Shown: one piece after another, positions 47,992-57,615 of the stretch
Numbering within the stretch: the first letter of the stretch is position 1
Layout of the letters: the number at the start of each line of letters is the position of its first letter
Assembly: GCA_026874595.1 (NCBI GenBank)
Contig: JAPPUL010000081.1
Coordinates: forward strand, 386,501-450,500
Length of the DNA stretch: 64,000 bases
Direction: 5' to 3'
Source of the DNA: Sipunculus nudus
Lineage: Eukaryota > Annelida > Sipuncula > Golfingiida > Sipunculidae
Notes under the pieces: model-generated
Databases searched by the model: none
What the model saw: the letters and a program-made list of their open reading frames with translations, nothing else
Told to the model about the DNA's origin: nothing
Translations under genes and position numbers: made by a program

Positions 47992-49092
47992 TTATTTATC
48001 TCGTTTAAGCCTCTCTATATATCCTTTAATCATATCAAATCCCTCCTCATCTCCTCCTGTAAATATTAAGCCCACATGAGAGCTATATTCATCTATACTC
48101 TGTCTATAAACAACATTTCCACGAAACCAATATCTTCTAACCTTATCCGCAGAAAATACTATATCAAACCCAATCTCCTCATTCTCATTAAAATACTTGT
48201 TTAATACATCATCTTTTATATGTAACTGTATACCGCCTTTACTTACGTCAAGTACCTCTTCTTCTACCTCATGCTTCTCTTGAACCTTCTCTTTCAAAGC
48301 ATCTACAAAATCATGCGATAATACATATAGCTTTGACACTACTTCCTCAAGTACTATATCTTCTTCTAAGAAGTTTAGCTTTATATAGCCTATTGACTCT
48401 CTATCATACATACTAAAATATGTTTCTATTGGATAATATAATACCGCCTTTGAATCCTCTTCCCGCAGTATATCTTCTGCTCTTTTGCCAAGATATTTGC
48501 TTTCTATAAAGTCTTTCTCACTTATTAATACAGATCCTTCTTTTCTCTTCCCTCCCCCACTAAAATAATAACTAATATCATGTCTATCCTGTATAAATAA
48601 AATCTTTTTATGTTTATAAATTAGTTTGCTTTCCTCCCCATCTTCACTCCCATATGTATTTATACTTGCTCTACTATAATATTTTAAAAGCTTTGAGGTA
48701 TAATAGCCAAATATCTCTTTTATCTCTTCTGAGGCATTCTCAAGGCTCTTCAATGAGTCTTTATTAAGCAACTTGAAATTACCAACACTAAGTCCCTTCC
48801 CGCTATTCTTATAACGTCCCTCACTCCTCCCATCCGTTGTTATACTCATTACTAAAGGCTCTACTATATAGGACACAAAGCTTAGTTTATGTGTATATCT
48901 AAATTCAATCTCTATATAATAACCTGTTCTATGTTTTGAACAAAGTACTAAATTCTTACTTACATTATGAGCTATTGGTAAAAATACTTTTATATCTTTA
49001 TAGTCCAATATCTCCAAGATTATAGGATTTTTAGGCTTTTTAAGCTTAGTCTTTAGATAAAGCTTATTTGTCTTCAAAAACCCAGATAGCAT
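47992..49092 (-). CDS. PilZ-domain protein (probable cyclic-di-GMP receptor)
   Basis: The 366-residue protein has a C-terminal PilZ-like domain. The conserved DxSxxG element is visible as LDVSKGGIQLHI (about residues 278-289), followed by the strands RRYWFRGNVVYRQ and SSHVGLIFTGGDEEGFDMIKGYI. An N-terminal YcgR-like beta domain precedes it. The arginine-rich N-terminal half of the binding motif (RxxxR) is not obvious, so c-di-GMP binding is inferred. In flagellated bacteria such proteins adjust motility or surface behaviour. It is divergent from the methyltransferase gene. Confidence 0.68.
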   Translation of the reverse strand: MLSGFLKTNKLYLKTKLKKPKNPIILEILDYKDIKVFLPIAHNVSKNLVLCSKHRTGYYIEIEFRYTHKLSFVSYIVEPLVMSITTDGRSEGRYKNSGKGLSVGNFKLLNKDSLKSLENASEEIKEIFGYYTSKLLKYYSRASINTYGSEDGEESKLIYKHKKILFIQDRHDISYYFSGGGKRKEGSVLISEKDFIESKYLGKRAEDILREEDSKAVLYYPIETYFSMYDRESIGYIKLNFLEEDIVLEEVVSKLYVLSHDFVDALKEKVQEKHEVEEEVLDVSKGGIQLHIKDDVLNKYFNENEEIGFDIVFSADKVRRYWFRGNVVYRQSIDEYSSHVGLIFTGGDEEGFDMIKGYIERLKRDK

Positions 49093-49370
49093 ATGGACTA
49101 TATAATCCCTATTTTTAATAAGACGGGTCTTTTCTATTACGCTAATGGCTCATTCCTCCGTAAGTATACGATCTATCAAAATAAAACCATTTATAATATG
49201 ATTTGTGTAATATCTTAAGAATAGCTATCAAGACATCATACGACAAGACAAAAAATATATATAATATAAAAACATAGCTCTAAACGCATTAAGCTACATA
49301 AAGCCTTTTTAATTGACTTTATAGCCCTTTCTATTTAGACTTACTTACATATTAAAGCGATGAGGTTTTA

Positions 49371-51293
49371 GTGTCAAAGTTAAAAGATTTATTAATAAAC
49401 AAAAAACATGTTCTTGCTGATGGGGCAATCGGTACTTTACTTTACCAAAACGGCGTTTATGCTAAAAGAAGTTTTGAAGAGATTAATATAGCAAATCCTA
49501 AACTCATTGAAGAAATACATAAAGAATACATAAATGCAGGCTCTGACTTTATAACTACTAATACATTCGCAGCAAACCCCATAAACCTTACTTGGTATGG
49601 ACTTTCGGATAAAGCAAAAGATATAAACTTAGAAGGAGTCAAAATAGCTAAAGATGCTGCCAAAGATATTGCTAAAGATAAAGATGTTCTCGTTGCAGGC
49701 TCAATTGGCCCTCTTATAATCGATACCATTTGTCCTTATGGCAAAAGGGCAAAAGACGAAGCTATTAAAAACTTTGCTTTACATGCAAACTTACTTGAAA
49801 AGGGTGGCGTTGACTTTTTTATACTTGAGACTTTTGCATATCTACATGAACTGCTTCTTGCAATAGAAACTATATCTAAAGAAAGTTCTTTGGATATTGT
49901 TGCACAGCTTACATTAAAAGACGGCATATCACCTTACCTTGGCGAGTCTGCTCAACGATTTACTACTAAACTAGATAAGTCAAACGCTCATGTAATTGGG
50001 ATAAACTGCGGTATAGGAGCTCCTCAGGCCGCAGTTAGTGTTAAACTAATGAAAAAGTATACTAAAAAAGATATTATAGCCCAGCCCAATACCGGATTAC
50101 CAAAAGTATTTGATAATAGATTAATACATTTTGATACCCCACAAGACTTTGCCACACATGCTAAAAACTTAATTGTATCCGGAGCTAAGATAATTGGTGG
50201 CTGTTGTGGGACTACTCCTTCTCATATAAGGGAAATGAAAGCTTATATTAAATCTTTAGCAACTTCAAATGAAGCTTCAAATGAAGCTTCAAATGAGACC
50301 AAAAATAAAAAAATAGACCTAAAAGTAAGCAACACTAAAAATAATAAACCTGTAAATGATATTCCAAAGCATGAGATTATTGCACAAAAAGATAAGTCCC
50401 TTCTTGCAAGTAAACTTTATAATGGCAAGTTCATAACGACAGTAGAGCTAACCCCTCCTAAAGGACCAAATACTAAAAAAACTATTGAGAAAGCAAACTA
50501 CCTTAAATCTAAAGGAATAGATGCAATAAATATACCAGACGGACCAAGAGCCTCATCTCGTCTTAGTGCATTACTCGTTTCGCTTATAATCGAGCAAAAT
50601 ACAGGTATGGAAACCATTATGCATTATACTTGTCGGGATAGAAACATACTAGGTATGCAGTCAGATCTCCTTGGTGCCTACGCAAGCGGCTTACATAATG
50701 TCCTTATAGTAACTGGCGACCCTCCTAAAATGGGTGATTACCCCGAGGCTACACCTGTATTTGATCTTGATTCCATTGGCCTTACAAAAATAGTTACTAA
50801 CCTAAACAAGGGCTTTGATATCGGCTCTAACTCTATGTCTAAACCAACTGCTTATTTTAAGGGTGTTGGCGTTAATCCTGGTGCTTATGACATTGAATAT
50901 GAGATTGATAAGTTTCATAAAAAGGTAGAAGCTGGTGCTGAGTTTACTATTACTCAACCTATTTTTAATACTACCATTTTAATTAACTTTCTTGACAAAC
51001 TTAAAAAGCTTAATATTAAAATTCCCATAATAGCTGGGGTATGGCCTTTAGTTAGCTATCGTAATGCTCTTTTTATGCAAAATGAAGTCCCGGGTGTTTT
51101 TGTAGCTAAGGACATTATGGAGAAAATGTATATTGCATCGAAAAAGAGTAAGGAAGAGGGCAGACAGCAGGGCATTATTATCGCAAATAATACTGCTAAA
51201 ACTATTAAAGATAAAGTTGCTGGGATTCAAGTAAGCGCTCCTTTTGGCAATGTTGAACTTGCTATCTTAGTATTACAAGATATTTTACCTTAA
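49371..51293 (+). CDS. Bifunctional homocysteine S-methyltransferase / methylenetetrahydrofolate reductase
   Basis: The 640-residue fusion joins two steps of methionine synthesis. Residues 1-300 form the zinc-dependent methyltransferase barrel with NCG (GINCGIGAP) and the paired cysteines of GGCCGTTPSHIR. Residues about 350-640 form an FAD-type MTHFR barrel (TTVELTPPKGPNTKKT, HYTCRDRNI, NVLIVTGDPPKMGDY, TQPIFNTTILINFLDKL, PIIAGVWPL). The linker carries a 12-bp tandem repeat (50263-50297) encoding SNEA copies. YitJ of Bacillus has the same arrangement. The frame is intact; it converges on the next gene with only 25 bp between stops. Confidence 0.9.
   Translation: MSKLKDLLINKKHVLADGAIGTLLYQNGVYAKRSFEEINIANPKLIEEIHKEYINAGSDFITTNTFAANPINLTWYGLSDKAKDINLEGVKIAKDAAKDIAKDKDVLVAGSIGPLIIDTICPYGKRAKDEAIKNFALHANLLEKGGVDFFILETFAYLHELLLAIETISKESSLDIVAQLTLKDGISPYLGESAQRFTTKLDKSNAHVIGINCGIGAPQAAVSVKLMKKYTKKDIIAQPNTGLPKVFDNRLIHFDTPQDFATHAKNLIVSGAKIIGGCCGTTPSHIREMKAYIKSLATSNEASNEASNETKNKKIDLKVSNTKNNKPVNDIPKHEIIAQKDKSLLASKLYNGKFITTVELTPPKGPNTKKTIEKANYLKSKGIDAINIPDGPRASSRLSALLVSLIIEQNTGMETIMHYTCRDRNILGMQSDLLGAYASGLHNVLIVTGDPPKMGDYPEATPVFDLDSIGLTKIVTNLNKGFDIGSNSMSKPTAYFKGVGVNPGAYDIEYEIDKFHKKVEAGAEFTITQPIFNTTILINFLDKLKKLNIKIPIIAGVWPLVSYRNALFMQNEVPGVFVAKDIMEKMYIASKKSKEEGRQQGIIIANNTAKTIKDKVAGIQVSAPFGNVELAILVLQDILP
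50263..50297 (+). repeat. 12-bp in-frame tandem repeat, almost three copies
   Basis: CTTCAAATGAAG is repeated at 50263, 50275 and (11 of 12 bases) 50287. It adds four residues per unit (SNEA) in the interdomain linker, where length change is tolerated. Confidence 0.85.
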
Positions 51294-51318
51294 ATATTTT
51301 TGCTTTAAAATAAAACCA

Positions 51319-52299
51319 TTACTTCACAAGGCTCTTTGTAAGGGACTTCTTCGCTATTATATTATCCCTATAGGCATTCTTAAGCGCTTTTAATATTATA
51401 TTACGATAATATAGGTTAAGGCGAAATGCATTATATCTATAATAATTAACCAGAAACAACGCGCACTCCCGACGGACTACCAAATTCTTATTTGCAAGAC
51501 CATTTACCATTACCCTTATATTTTCCTTCGATATGAAATCAGTTGTCTTAAAAGAACGTAAAGGTATTAGCTCATCTGGCTCATTACCTATCTGCTCTTG
51601 CAGTATCGCAAAATCTGTCTTTTTTATCTTACTCAATAATTGTGGGTCCTTCTTTAGCATCTCATAAACATATTTATCTCTTTTTACATACTTATATAAT
51701 TTCAACACCTCAGAAGATATACTCTTTATCCCAACTGCCCCAAAAAGATCCCTATACTCATAACAATCATTACAAGCTCGCTTGCCTCCACCTACACCCT
51801 CTCCCGTACCACCACCTAAAACCACAGGACTATAAAAAAAATTCTTACTTGCAAAACGATAATATGACTCTTTACTAAAACGTTCGTATAGCAATGAAAC
51901 CTCAGGCTCCATAAAACGATCCGGTTTCATCAAATTAAGTAGCTCTATACAAAGCAACAATACTCGAGGCTCATTATTAAAAAGCCCTTTTAATAATGAG
52001 TTAACTACTTTTCCTCGCCTTTCATATAAATCTTTATATCTAGAGTTACTATAACTATAGTCTAAAACTAATCGCAGAGCTTTATAAGATATTGTTTTTA
52101 ATATCTTTGCATCGCCCCTTTTTATCTTAATAAGAACATTCTCAATAAGAACATTCTCAGCTCCTTGGTATCCTCCTCTAAGCCCTCTTTCTCCCTCAGG
52201 ACTCTTAGTAGGATACTCTCTTCCCAAAACATTTCCATATAGATTATTAGCGGAATGCACGACCAAAAGCATCAAGGAAAAACAAACTATATTATACAT
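51319..52299 (-). CDS. Exported protein of unknown function, possibly helical-repeat
   Basis: The 326-residue protein has a hydrophobic N-terminus (MYNIVCFSLMLLVVHSANN) consistent with a signal peptide, then long helix-forming stretches such as NNEPRVLLLCIELLNLMKP and VNGLANKNLVVRRECALFLVNYY, which resemble HEAT-type repeat pairs. This likeness is weak and I would not assign function. A 15-bp tandem duplication at 52129-52158 repeats NVLIE. It follows the rhomboid gene in the same direction with 27 bp between them, so the two are likely co-transcribed. Confidence 0.55.
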   Translation of the reverse strand: MYNIVCFSLMLLVVHSANNLYGNVLGREYPTKSPEGERGLRGGYQGAENVLIENVLIKIKRGDAKILKTISYKALRLVLDYSYSNSRYKDLYERRGKVVNSLLKGLFNNEPRVLLLCIELLNLMKPDRFMEPEVSLLYERFSKESYYRFASKNFFYSPVVLGGGTGEGVGGGKRACNDCYEYRDLFGAVGIKSISSEVLKLYKYVKRDKYVYEMLKKDPQLLSKIKKTDFAILQEQIGNEPDELIPLRSFKTTDFISKENIRVMVNGLANKNLVVRRECALFLVNYYRYNAFRLNLYYRNIILKALKNAYRDNIIAKKSLTKSLVK

Positions 52300-52326
52300 C
52301 CAAATCCCCTATCCTTAATCCAAATA

Positions 52327-53151
52327 TCATCTATAGCCTTTGCTTGCCCTATCAAGAAATTCTCTTTCCTTCTTTGTAAGCGATGATATCCCATCTTTTG
52401 AAACCTTTGCTAAAAGCTCATCTATTTTCTCTTGCGTCAACTCCTCTTTATCTATAATCTTCTCCTCCCTCCTAACATTCAGCCTGTATCTTATATCTTC
52501 CTTCTTATCTGTAACGCCACGCATAAATGAACCAAAAAGACGATATCGCTTATGAACTATTTGTAAGAATATAAACCCAAATACTGCCCCAAGAACATGT
52601 GCAAAGTGGGCTGTGTTGTCCCCCCCTCCACTAAAAGATGCAAAAAGACCAAAAGCCATAAGTCCTATTACCAAATATTTAGCCCGTACCGGTATTAGTC
52701 CAAAAATGAATATAAGAGAATTCGGCCAAAAATAGGCAAAGGAGACTAATATTGCATATACCCCAGCAGATGCCCCGATAAGCCCCCCAAAGTTCACGAA
52801 TATTGCATATACCACTCCCGTCAAAATACCAGATGAAAAGTACAGGGCAAATAAACGATTCCTGCCAAACTCTCGTTCATATGATACTCCAAACATCCAA
52901 AACGCAAACATATTAAATAGTATATGAAATACCCCCGGCATAGGAGCATGAATAAACATATATGTTAAAGGTTGCCAAGGCAAAAAGGCACCTGAACCAA
53001 TAGGTCTAAGTACAAATAAATCCATAAGAATCGGTAGCATATGTTGTAATACATATAATCCTACCGTACTTAGCAATATTATCTTAACTCCTGGAGTCAT
53101 TCCCCCAGGACCTATACCTATAGATCCATAACCTTGAGTTTGATATCTCAT
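52327..53151 (-). CDS. Rhomboid-family intramembrane serine protease
   Basis: The 274-residue six-span membrane protease has the catalytic serine in IGASAGVYAIL (GxSxG, about residues 125-135) and catalytic histidine in NTAHFAHVLGAVFGF (about 180-194). The HILFNMFAFWMFG segment (about 75-87) supplies the conserved HxxxN pair. A soluble charged tail with KKEREFLDRASKG follows the last span. Substrates cannot be inferred. The frame is intact. Confidence 0.9.
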   Translation of the reverse strand: MRYQTQGYGSIGIGPGGMTPGVKIILLSTVGLYVLQHMLPILMDLFVLRPIGSGAFLPWQPLTYMFIHAPMPGVFHILFNMFAFWMFGVSYEREFGRNRLFALYFSSGILTGVVYAIFVNFGGLIGASAGVYAILVSFAYFWPNSLIFIFGLIPVRAKYLVIGLMAFGLFASFSGGGDNTAHFAHVLGAVFGFIFLQIVHKRYRLFGSFMRGVTDKKEDIRYRLNVRREEKIIDKEELTQEKIDELLAKVSKDGISSLTKKEREFLDRASKGYR

Positions 53152-53336
53152 TTATCTTACAATATCCTTAATAAAAAAAGCCATTTAGTAAACACGTTTA
53201 TAAAACATATTAATACATTCATAGGATAAGGACAATTAAATCTTAGGTAAAATATATATAAAATTATTGCCTCTTTATTATTAGATTTTAATTTTTATTT
53301 ATTTACTAAAAACAAGGTGGTGCAACTAAAAGACCT

Positions 53337-54632
53337 ATGGGACTTGATTCTCTATTATTAAACTCAGTAAGCCAAAAGGGTTTAATATATAATATAAAAA
53401 ACCTTAAAACCACAACTTTGTTATTTCACGGAGTTAAAAACAGCGGTAAGTTACATTTTGCTTATTCTATTGCCAAAGCTCTAAATTGCCATAAGTTAGA
53501 TTTTGACTTTTGTAACACGTGCCCAAGCTGCAAAAAGATAAATTCTTCTATCCATCCAGATCTAATAACTCTAAATACAAATATAAATAAAAACAAAATA
53601 CTAATCTTACTTGAAACACTAAAAGAACGACTTAAGGCTAAAAGCAGCGAAAACCCCAAAATCCAACACCCAAATTCTAAATTGTTTATAAAAAGCAGTT
53701 TTTATTTTAATAGTCTTGTAAATAGATATTTGAATGATAAAAGTGCTTTGAAAAAGGGTCTTAAGGGTCTTGATGAAAAGATAAACGATGCTCAAATGTT
53801 TTTAGACTCTGATATAAACTCTTTAGAAAGGAAAGACATAGAGAAAAAACTTACAAAACTTATAAAGTTAGTAGATGAGATAGAAACAACGTTTAAGAAT
53901 GATAACATTGGTCTTGAGCACGTAAAGGATGTTTTAAAGAAACTTTATACCAAAACCAAAGAAGCAAGATTTAGAGTAGTAATAATATATGATACGTATA
54001 ACCTGAAGCTTGAGGGTGCAAATGCTCTTTTAAAGGGAATTGAAGAGCCTCCCAATGGCAATATTATAATACTAATAACTGCTGAGATAAGCAAAATAAT
54101 TCCAACTATAAGCTCACGTGCAACAAAGATTCATTTCCCGCCAAAAAATAAGGAGCTTATTAAGTTAATTCTTAAGAATGAGTTTATGATAGAGGATGAA
54201 ATAAAAGAGGATGAAATAAAAGATGACGTCAAAAGCGTATGGGACTACTTTTACAAAGACAGCACGCTTGATTTAGTTTATGAGTTTTTTGATGAGGTCG
54301 CATTAAATTATCAAAAAGGAGATGCCATTTTTAGACTAACAGATAAAATATTAAAAGAATCGTCAATAGAGCTTTTTTTAGAGAATATAATCAAAGTATT
54401 TATAGTAGCAAAAGAAAGGAAACGCAATATTTTGCTAACTGAAGAGAAAGGAAGTAGTTTATATTTGTCATATCTTGCAGACAAGCAACTAGATGAGCAT
54501 GTAGAATATGCAACAAACATAGTAAGGGACCTAAGAAGCTATAATATAAACGCAGGACTAAGCCTAAGCTCTTTTCTAATTGGACTTTCTAGAAGTTATA
54601 ATCTATGCTTAGAAAAGGAGCGTATGATTTAG
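53337..54632 (+). CDS. DNA polymerase III delta'-like clamp-loader subunit
   Basis: The 431-residue AAA+ protein resembles HolB/DnaX. The P-loop region reads FHGVKNSGKLHFAYSIAKAL, where the residue after GK is not Thr/Ser, as in delta' subunits that do not bind ATP. A zinc module is present as CNTCPSCKK (about residues 60-68). The SRC-type motif is altered to SSRATKIHFPP, and the long insertion at residues about 90-190 is unusual, as is the 15-bp tandem duplication at 54192-54221 (EDEIK twice). Position between the rhomboid and VWA genes gives no further hint. Confidence 0.78.
   Translation: MGLDSLLLNSVSQKGLIYNIKNLKTTTLLFHGVKNSGKLHFAYSIAKALNCHKLDFDFCNTCPSCKKINSSIHPDLITLNTNINKNKILILLETLKERLKAKSSENPKIQHPNSKLFIKSSFYFNSLVNRYLNDKSALKKGLKGLDEKINDAQMFLDSDINSLERKDIEKKLTKLIKLVDEIETTFKNDNIGLEHVKDVLKKLYTKTKEARFRVVIIYDTYNLKLEGANALLKGIEEPPNGNIIILITAEISKIIPTISSRATKIHFPPKNKELIKLILKNEFMIEDEIKEDEIKDDVKSVWDYFYKDSTLDLVYEFFDEVALNYQKGDAIFRLTDKILKESSIELFLENIIKVFIVAKERKRNILLTEEKGSSLYLSYLADKQLDEHVEYATNIVRDLRSYNINAGLSLSSFLIGLSRSYNLCLEKERMI
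54192..54221 (+). repeat. 15-bp in-frame tandem duplication in the delta'-like gene
   Basis: GAGGATGAAATAAAA occurs twice in succession without mismatch, adding five residues. It lies in a charged segment after the AAA+ core. Confidence 0.85.
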
Positions 54633-54820
54633 CATGGGTACATATTGAATATTGGGGACATATTGAATATAAAGAAATATTTTTGAAGCTTTTTTTACAA
54701 AATTAGTAATAATGTTTATAGAAGCATTATTTAAGTATAAATATATACTTAATATTTAAGTATATGGGGTTAATACAATTAGATAAAGGAAAAGATAAAG
54801 GAAAGAGGATAAATATAAGA

Positions 54821-56662
54821 ATGACAGCAGGTAGAATAGGCAAGTTAAGGAAAATACATATATATGCAATACTAAGCTTTATATTAATATTTGGTGGTTG
54901 TGGGCATGAGACTCAGAATGAGACTCAGAATAAAAAGAATCTTACAAAGACAGATAAAAAAGATGGTTTTGGATTAGACTATGAATTTAAAAAACTTGAA
55001 AAGAGTAAAACATATAAATCAGACATAGAGTACATAAAAAAAGAAGGGATAATAACAACAAAAGTCCAGGCACTAAATCCTAAGACAAATATAAAAACTA
55101 CAAATTTCAAAGTTAAAATAAGTCAAATAGACAATTCACGTTTTCCAGAAATAACTATAGTAGTAAGCGTTACAGATGAAGCTGGCAATCCTCTTGTCGT
55201 AAACCCTGATTTATTTAGAATAGAAGAAAACGGTTTTACAATACCTAAAAAGAATATTTTAAAGATAGAGCTTAAAAAGAATATAGATAAGAATAAAAAG
55301 ATAAAACCTCTTAATGTTGTACTGGCACTAGATAAGAGTCGTTCGATGTCGCTTGAGGGAAAAGAAAAGATACAAACTCTAGAATATGCAAAAAATGCAG
55401 CAGTAGAGTTCATAAACCAAAGCCAGGACAACGATATAATCCGGGTTATCGCCTTTGACGGTGATTTACATTTGCTTGGAACAAACGAAAGTGCAATTGC
55501 ACAAATAAGAAATCTAAATGCCAAAGGTTCAACAGCCTTATATGCTGTACTATTTAATGCTGTTAAGGAGCTTCAGCTTGGAGGAGGAATAAAGGCTGTA
55601 ATATTACTTACAGATGGGAATAATGACACAAGAGGAACAATAAACACATCGTTAAAATCTATAACCTTTGATGATGGCATACACGCCGCAAATCAACTGG
55701 CAATACCTATATTTGCTATAGCATTTGGCAGCAAGGCTGATATAGAGACTCTAAAAAAGATAACAAGACAGACCCATGGAATACTATTTAAAACGGGAGA
55801 GCGAGAGGAGATTAAAGAATTATATGACAAAATAAGAGATATTATAAATACACAATATATGATAACTTACAAAACGAATTCAATAGAGGAGGTAACGGAT
55901 GTAAAGGTAGAGCTGGGACAGATAAAGGATAAGCGTGCATTTATAACCCCAAAACATATAGTAGATAGGGAAAAACGTATTAGCAAAGAGATTGAGATTG
56001 TATCTAAAAAGTCAACAGAACTACAAAATATAAAAAAGAGTTTAGAAAAGCGTTTACAGGATACAGTATCACAAGAGAAGAAACTAGCAAATGAACTTGC
56101 CTTGCTATCTGGCAGGCGTAAGGAACTTAGTTTAAGGGAAGATAAGCTAGAAAAGAAGGATAAAGAACTTAGAGATTATCAAATAGCTATAGACAAACTA
56201 AGAGACAAACTACAAAAACTTGAAAAGGAGTTAAATGAGAAAGAGAAAGACTATGAATTAGACCGTTTAAAGCTTTCACAGGAAAAAGAGACTTTAAAGA
56301 AACAGGAAGAATCACAAAATATATATGCAAATACCTTATCTAAAAAAGATACAAAACTACAAAAACTTGAAAAGGAATTAAATACAAAGTTAAAATCTCT
56401 TGAACGAGAGAAGTCAAAACTACTTGAGGAACAAAAATCGCTTGCAAGTAAAAATAAATCCTTATCCGGGCTAATAAACGAAAACCAAACAAAACTAATT
56501 AAGCTAAATGAAGCTAATATAAATCTTGAAAAAGAAAAACAGGCAATACTTAAGTTAAAAAAGAAGCTTATAAGGGTTCTTGCTAACATAAAAGAGGGAC
56601 ATAAAGAAGCACTTGAAGAAGCACTTGATAATGAGAAGGTGCTAAATAATATAAAGCCCTAA
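54821..56662 (+). CDS. von Willebrand factor A domain lipoprotein with long coiled coil
   Basis: The ATG at 54821 is preferred over 54764 because it gives a normal signal peptide (MTAGRIGKLRKIH..., then a hydrophobic run and lipobox LIFGGC). Numbering from there, a VWA domain spans about residues 160-360: the MIDAS motif is LALDKSRSMS (DxSxS), with KGSTALYA (Thr) and LLTDGNNDTRG (Asp). From about residue 385 to the end, nearly 230 residues form a heptad-like coiled coil rich in Lys, Glu and Leu. This suggests an outer-membrane or periplasmic scaffold reaching across the periplasm. ETQN is tandemly duplicated at 54908-54931. The frame is intact. Confidence 0.75.
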   Translation: MTAGRIGKLRKIHIYAILSFILIFGGCGHETQNETQNKKNLTKTDKKDGFGLDYEFKKLEKSKTYKSDIEYIKKEGIITTKVQALNPKTNIKTTNFKVKISQIDNSRFPEITIVVSVTDEAGNPLVVNPDLFRIEENGFTIPKKNILKIELKKNIDKNKKIKPLNVVLALDKSRSMSLEGKEKIQTLEYAKNAAVEFINQSQDNDIIRVIAFDGDLHLLGTNESAIAQIRNLNAKGSTALYAVLFNAVKELQLGGGIKAVILLTDGNNDTRGTINTSLKSITFDDGIHAANQLAIPIFAIAFGSKADIETLKKITRQTHGILFKTGEREEIKELYDKIRDIINTQYMITYKTNSIEEVTDVKVELGQIKDKRAFITPKHIVDREKRISKEIEIVSKKSTELQNIKKSLEKRLQDTVSQEKKLANELALLSGRRKELSLREDKLEKKDKELRDYQIAIDKLRDKLQKLEKELNEKEKDYELDRLKLSQEKETLKKQEESQNIYANTLSKKDTKLQKLEKELNTKLKSLEREKSKLLEEQKSLASKNKSLSGLINENQTKLIKLNEANINLEKEKQAILKLKKKLIRVLANIKEGHKEALEEALDNEKVLNNIKP

Positions 56663-56680
56663 AGATACAGTTTTATTTTT

Positions 56681-56764
56681 TGCCCAGAGCCGGACTTGAA
56701 CCGGCATGAGGGAGTCCTCACTAGCCCCTCAAGCTAGCGTGTCTACCAATTCCACCACCTGGGC
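56681..56764 (-). tRNA. tRNA-Leu(GAG), CCA not encoded
   Basis: On the minus strand the gene starts GCCCAGGTGG at 56764, has stem CTAGC, loop TTGAGGG (anticodon GAG), stem GCTAG, a long variable arm and T loop GGTTCAAGT, and ends TCTGGGC plus discriminator A. Bases that follow are AAAA, so CCA is not encoded, as for tRNA-Ser(UGA). Confidence 0.92.
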
Positions 56765-57013
56765 TTTTTGTTAATTAGAATATTAAATTAAAAAAAACGT
56801 AAATGAGCCAATAGAAAATGAGATAATAGAGTAAGAAAAGTAAGAAAATATAGATTAAAATGCAATAATTTAAAATAACAAGTTTATGGATTAATATAAA
56901 ATTCGGCTAAATCAGATAATATAAGGGTAAAAAAATATAGTTACAAACCGAGCATAAGTCGTAAGGGTAAGGAAAATATATAAGAAAGAAGAATAAGATT
57001 AAGGTGTAGATGT
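56765..57013. other. AT-rich spacer
   Basis: The spacer contains the promoter of the tRNA-Leu gene on one strand and of the lipoprotein gene on the other. I see no further gene or clear hairpin. Confidence 0.35.
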
Positions 57014-57526
57014 ATGAACAAGTCAAAAGTGTTAATACTAGTTCTAACGCTAGTGGTATTATTTATGTTATCGTGTACAGAAGAAAGTAATAAAAGCAAA
57101 GAAAAGATTATAAGCGATAGGAATAAAGAGTATGTAAAATACTTTCATAAAAGAGAATTAATCCCAAACAAAACATTTAGTCATATGCAAACACATTTTA
57201 AAAGAGAAATAAGCGGAGACGCTATAGAAATAATATCAACATTACAAAGAATAGAAAACGAAAGAGGACACTTTTACAAAGTATTTTATAATAGGTTTGG
57301 GAAGATACTACGTTACAAATTATTCGAGAAGGGAGAATTCGTATCTTCTGCAAGATATAAATATAAAAGAGAGCTTAAAGATAAAACGAAACTTGAAAGT
57401 ATAGAATATTATGACAAGGTTGGAAAAGTTATTGCATGGGATATTATAATATACGACCAAGTAGGTAAACCTAAAAAGACTATAAGATACAAGGACCAAG
57501 GAAATAAATTAATAAATATCTTCTAG
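57014..57526 (+). CDS. Small lipoprotein of unknown function
   Basis: The 170-residue protein has a signal sequence MNKSKVLILVLTLVVLFML followed by SC, a clear lipobox (LSC at residues 19-21). The mature part is basic with strand-rich repeats like FYKVFYNRFGKILRYKLFEKG and YYDKVGKVIAWDIIIYD, similar to the MORN/toast-rack-like repeats of surface lipoproteins. I do not recognise the family. Hairpin-forming AAGAGCTTAAGAGCTCTT follows at about 57550-57572 and may be its terminator. Confidence 0.7.
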   Translation: MNKSKVLILVLTLVVLFMLSCTEESNKSKEKIISDRNKEYVKYFHKRELIPNKTFSHMQTHFKREISGDAIEIISTLQRIENERGHFYKVFYNRFGKILRYKLFEKGEFVSSARYKYKRELKDKTKLESIEYYDKVGKVIAWDIIIYDQVGKPKKTIRYKDQGNKLINIF

Positions 57527-57548
57527 AAGCTTAAAAACAAAAAAGATA

Positions 57549-57577
57549 TAAAAGAGCTTAAGAGCTCTTTTATAAAT
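57549..57577 (+). terminator. Possible Rho-independent terminator
   Basis: AAAAGAGCTTAAGAGCTCTTTT at about 57551-57572 contains complementary AAAAGAGCT and AGCTCTTTT arms around TAAG, with a terminal T-run, just after the lipoprotein gene. Confidence 0.6.
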
Positions 57578-57615
57578 GCTAGATACATAATGTATAGTTT
57601 AGGATAAACCTTTAT

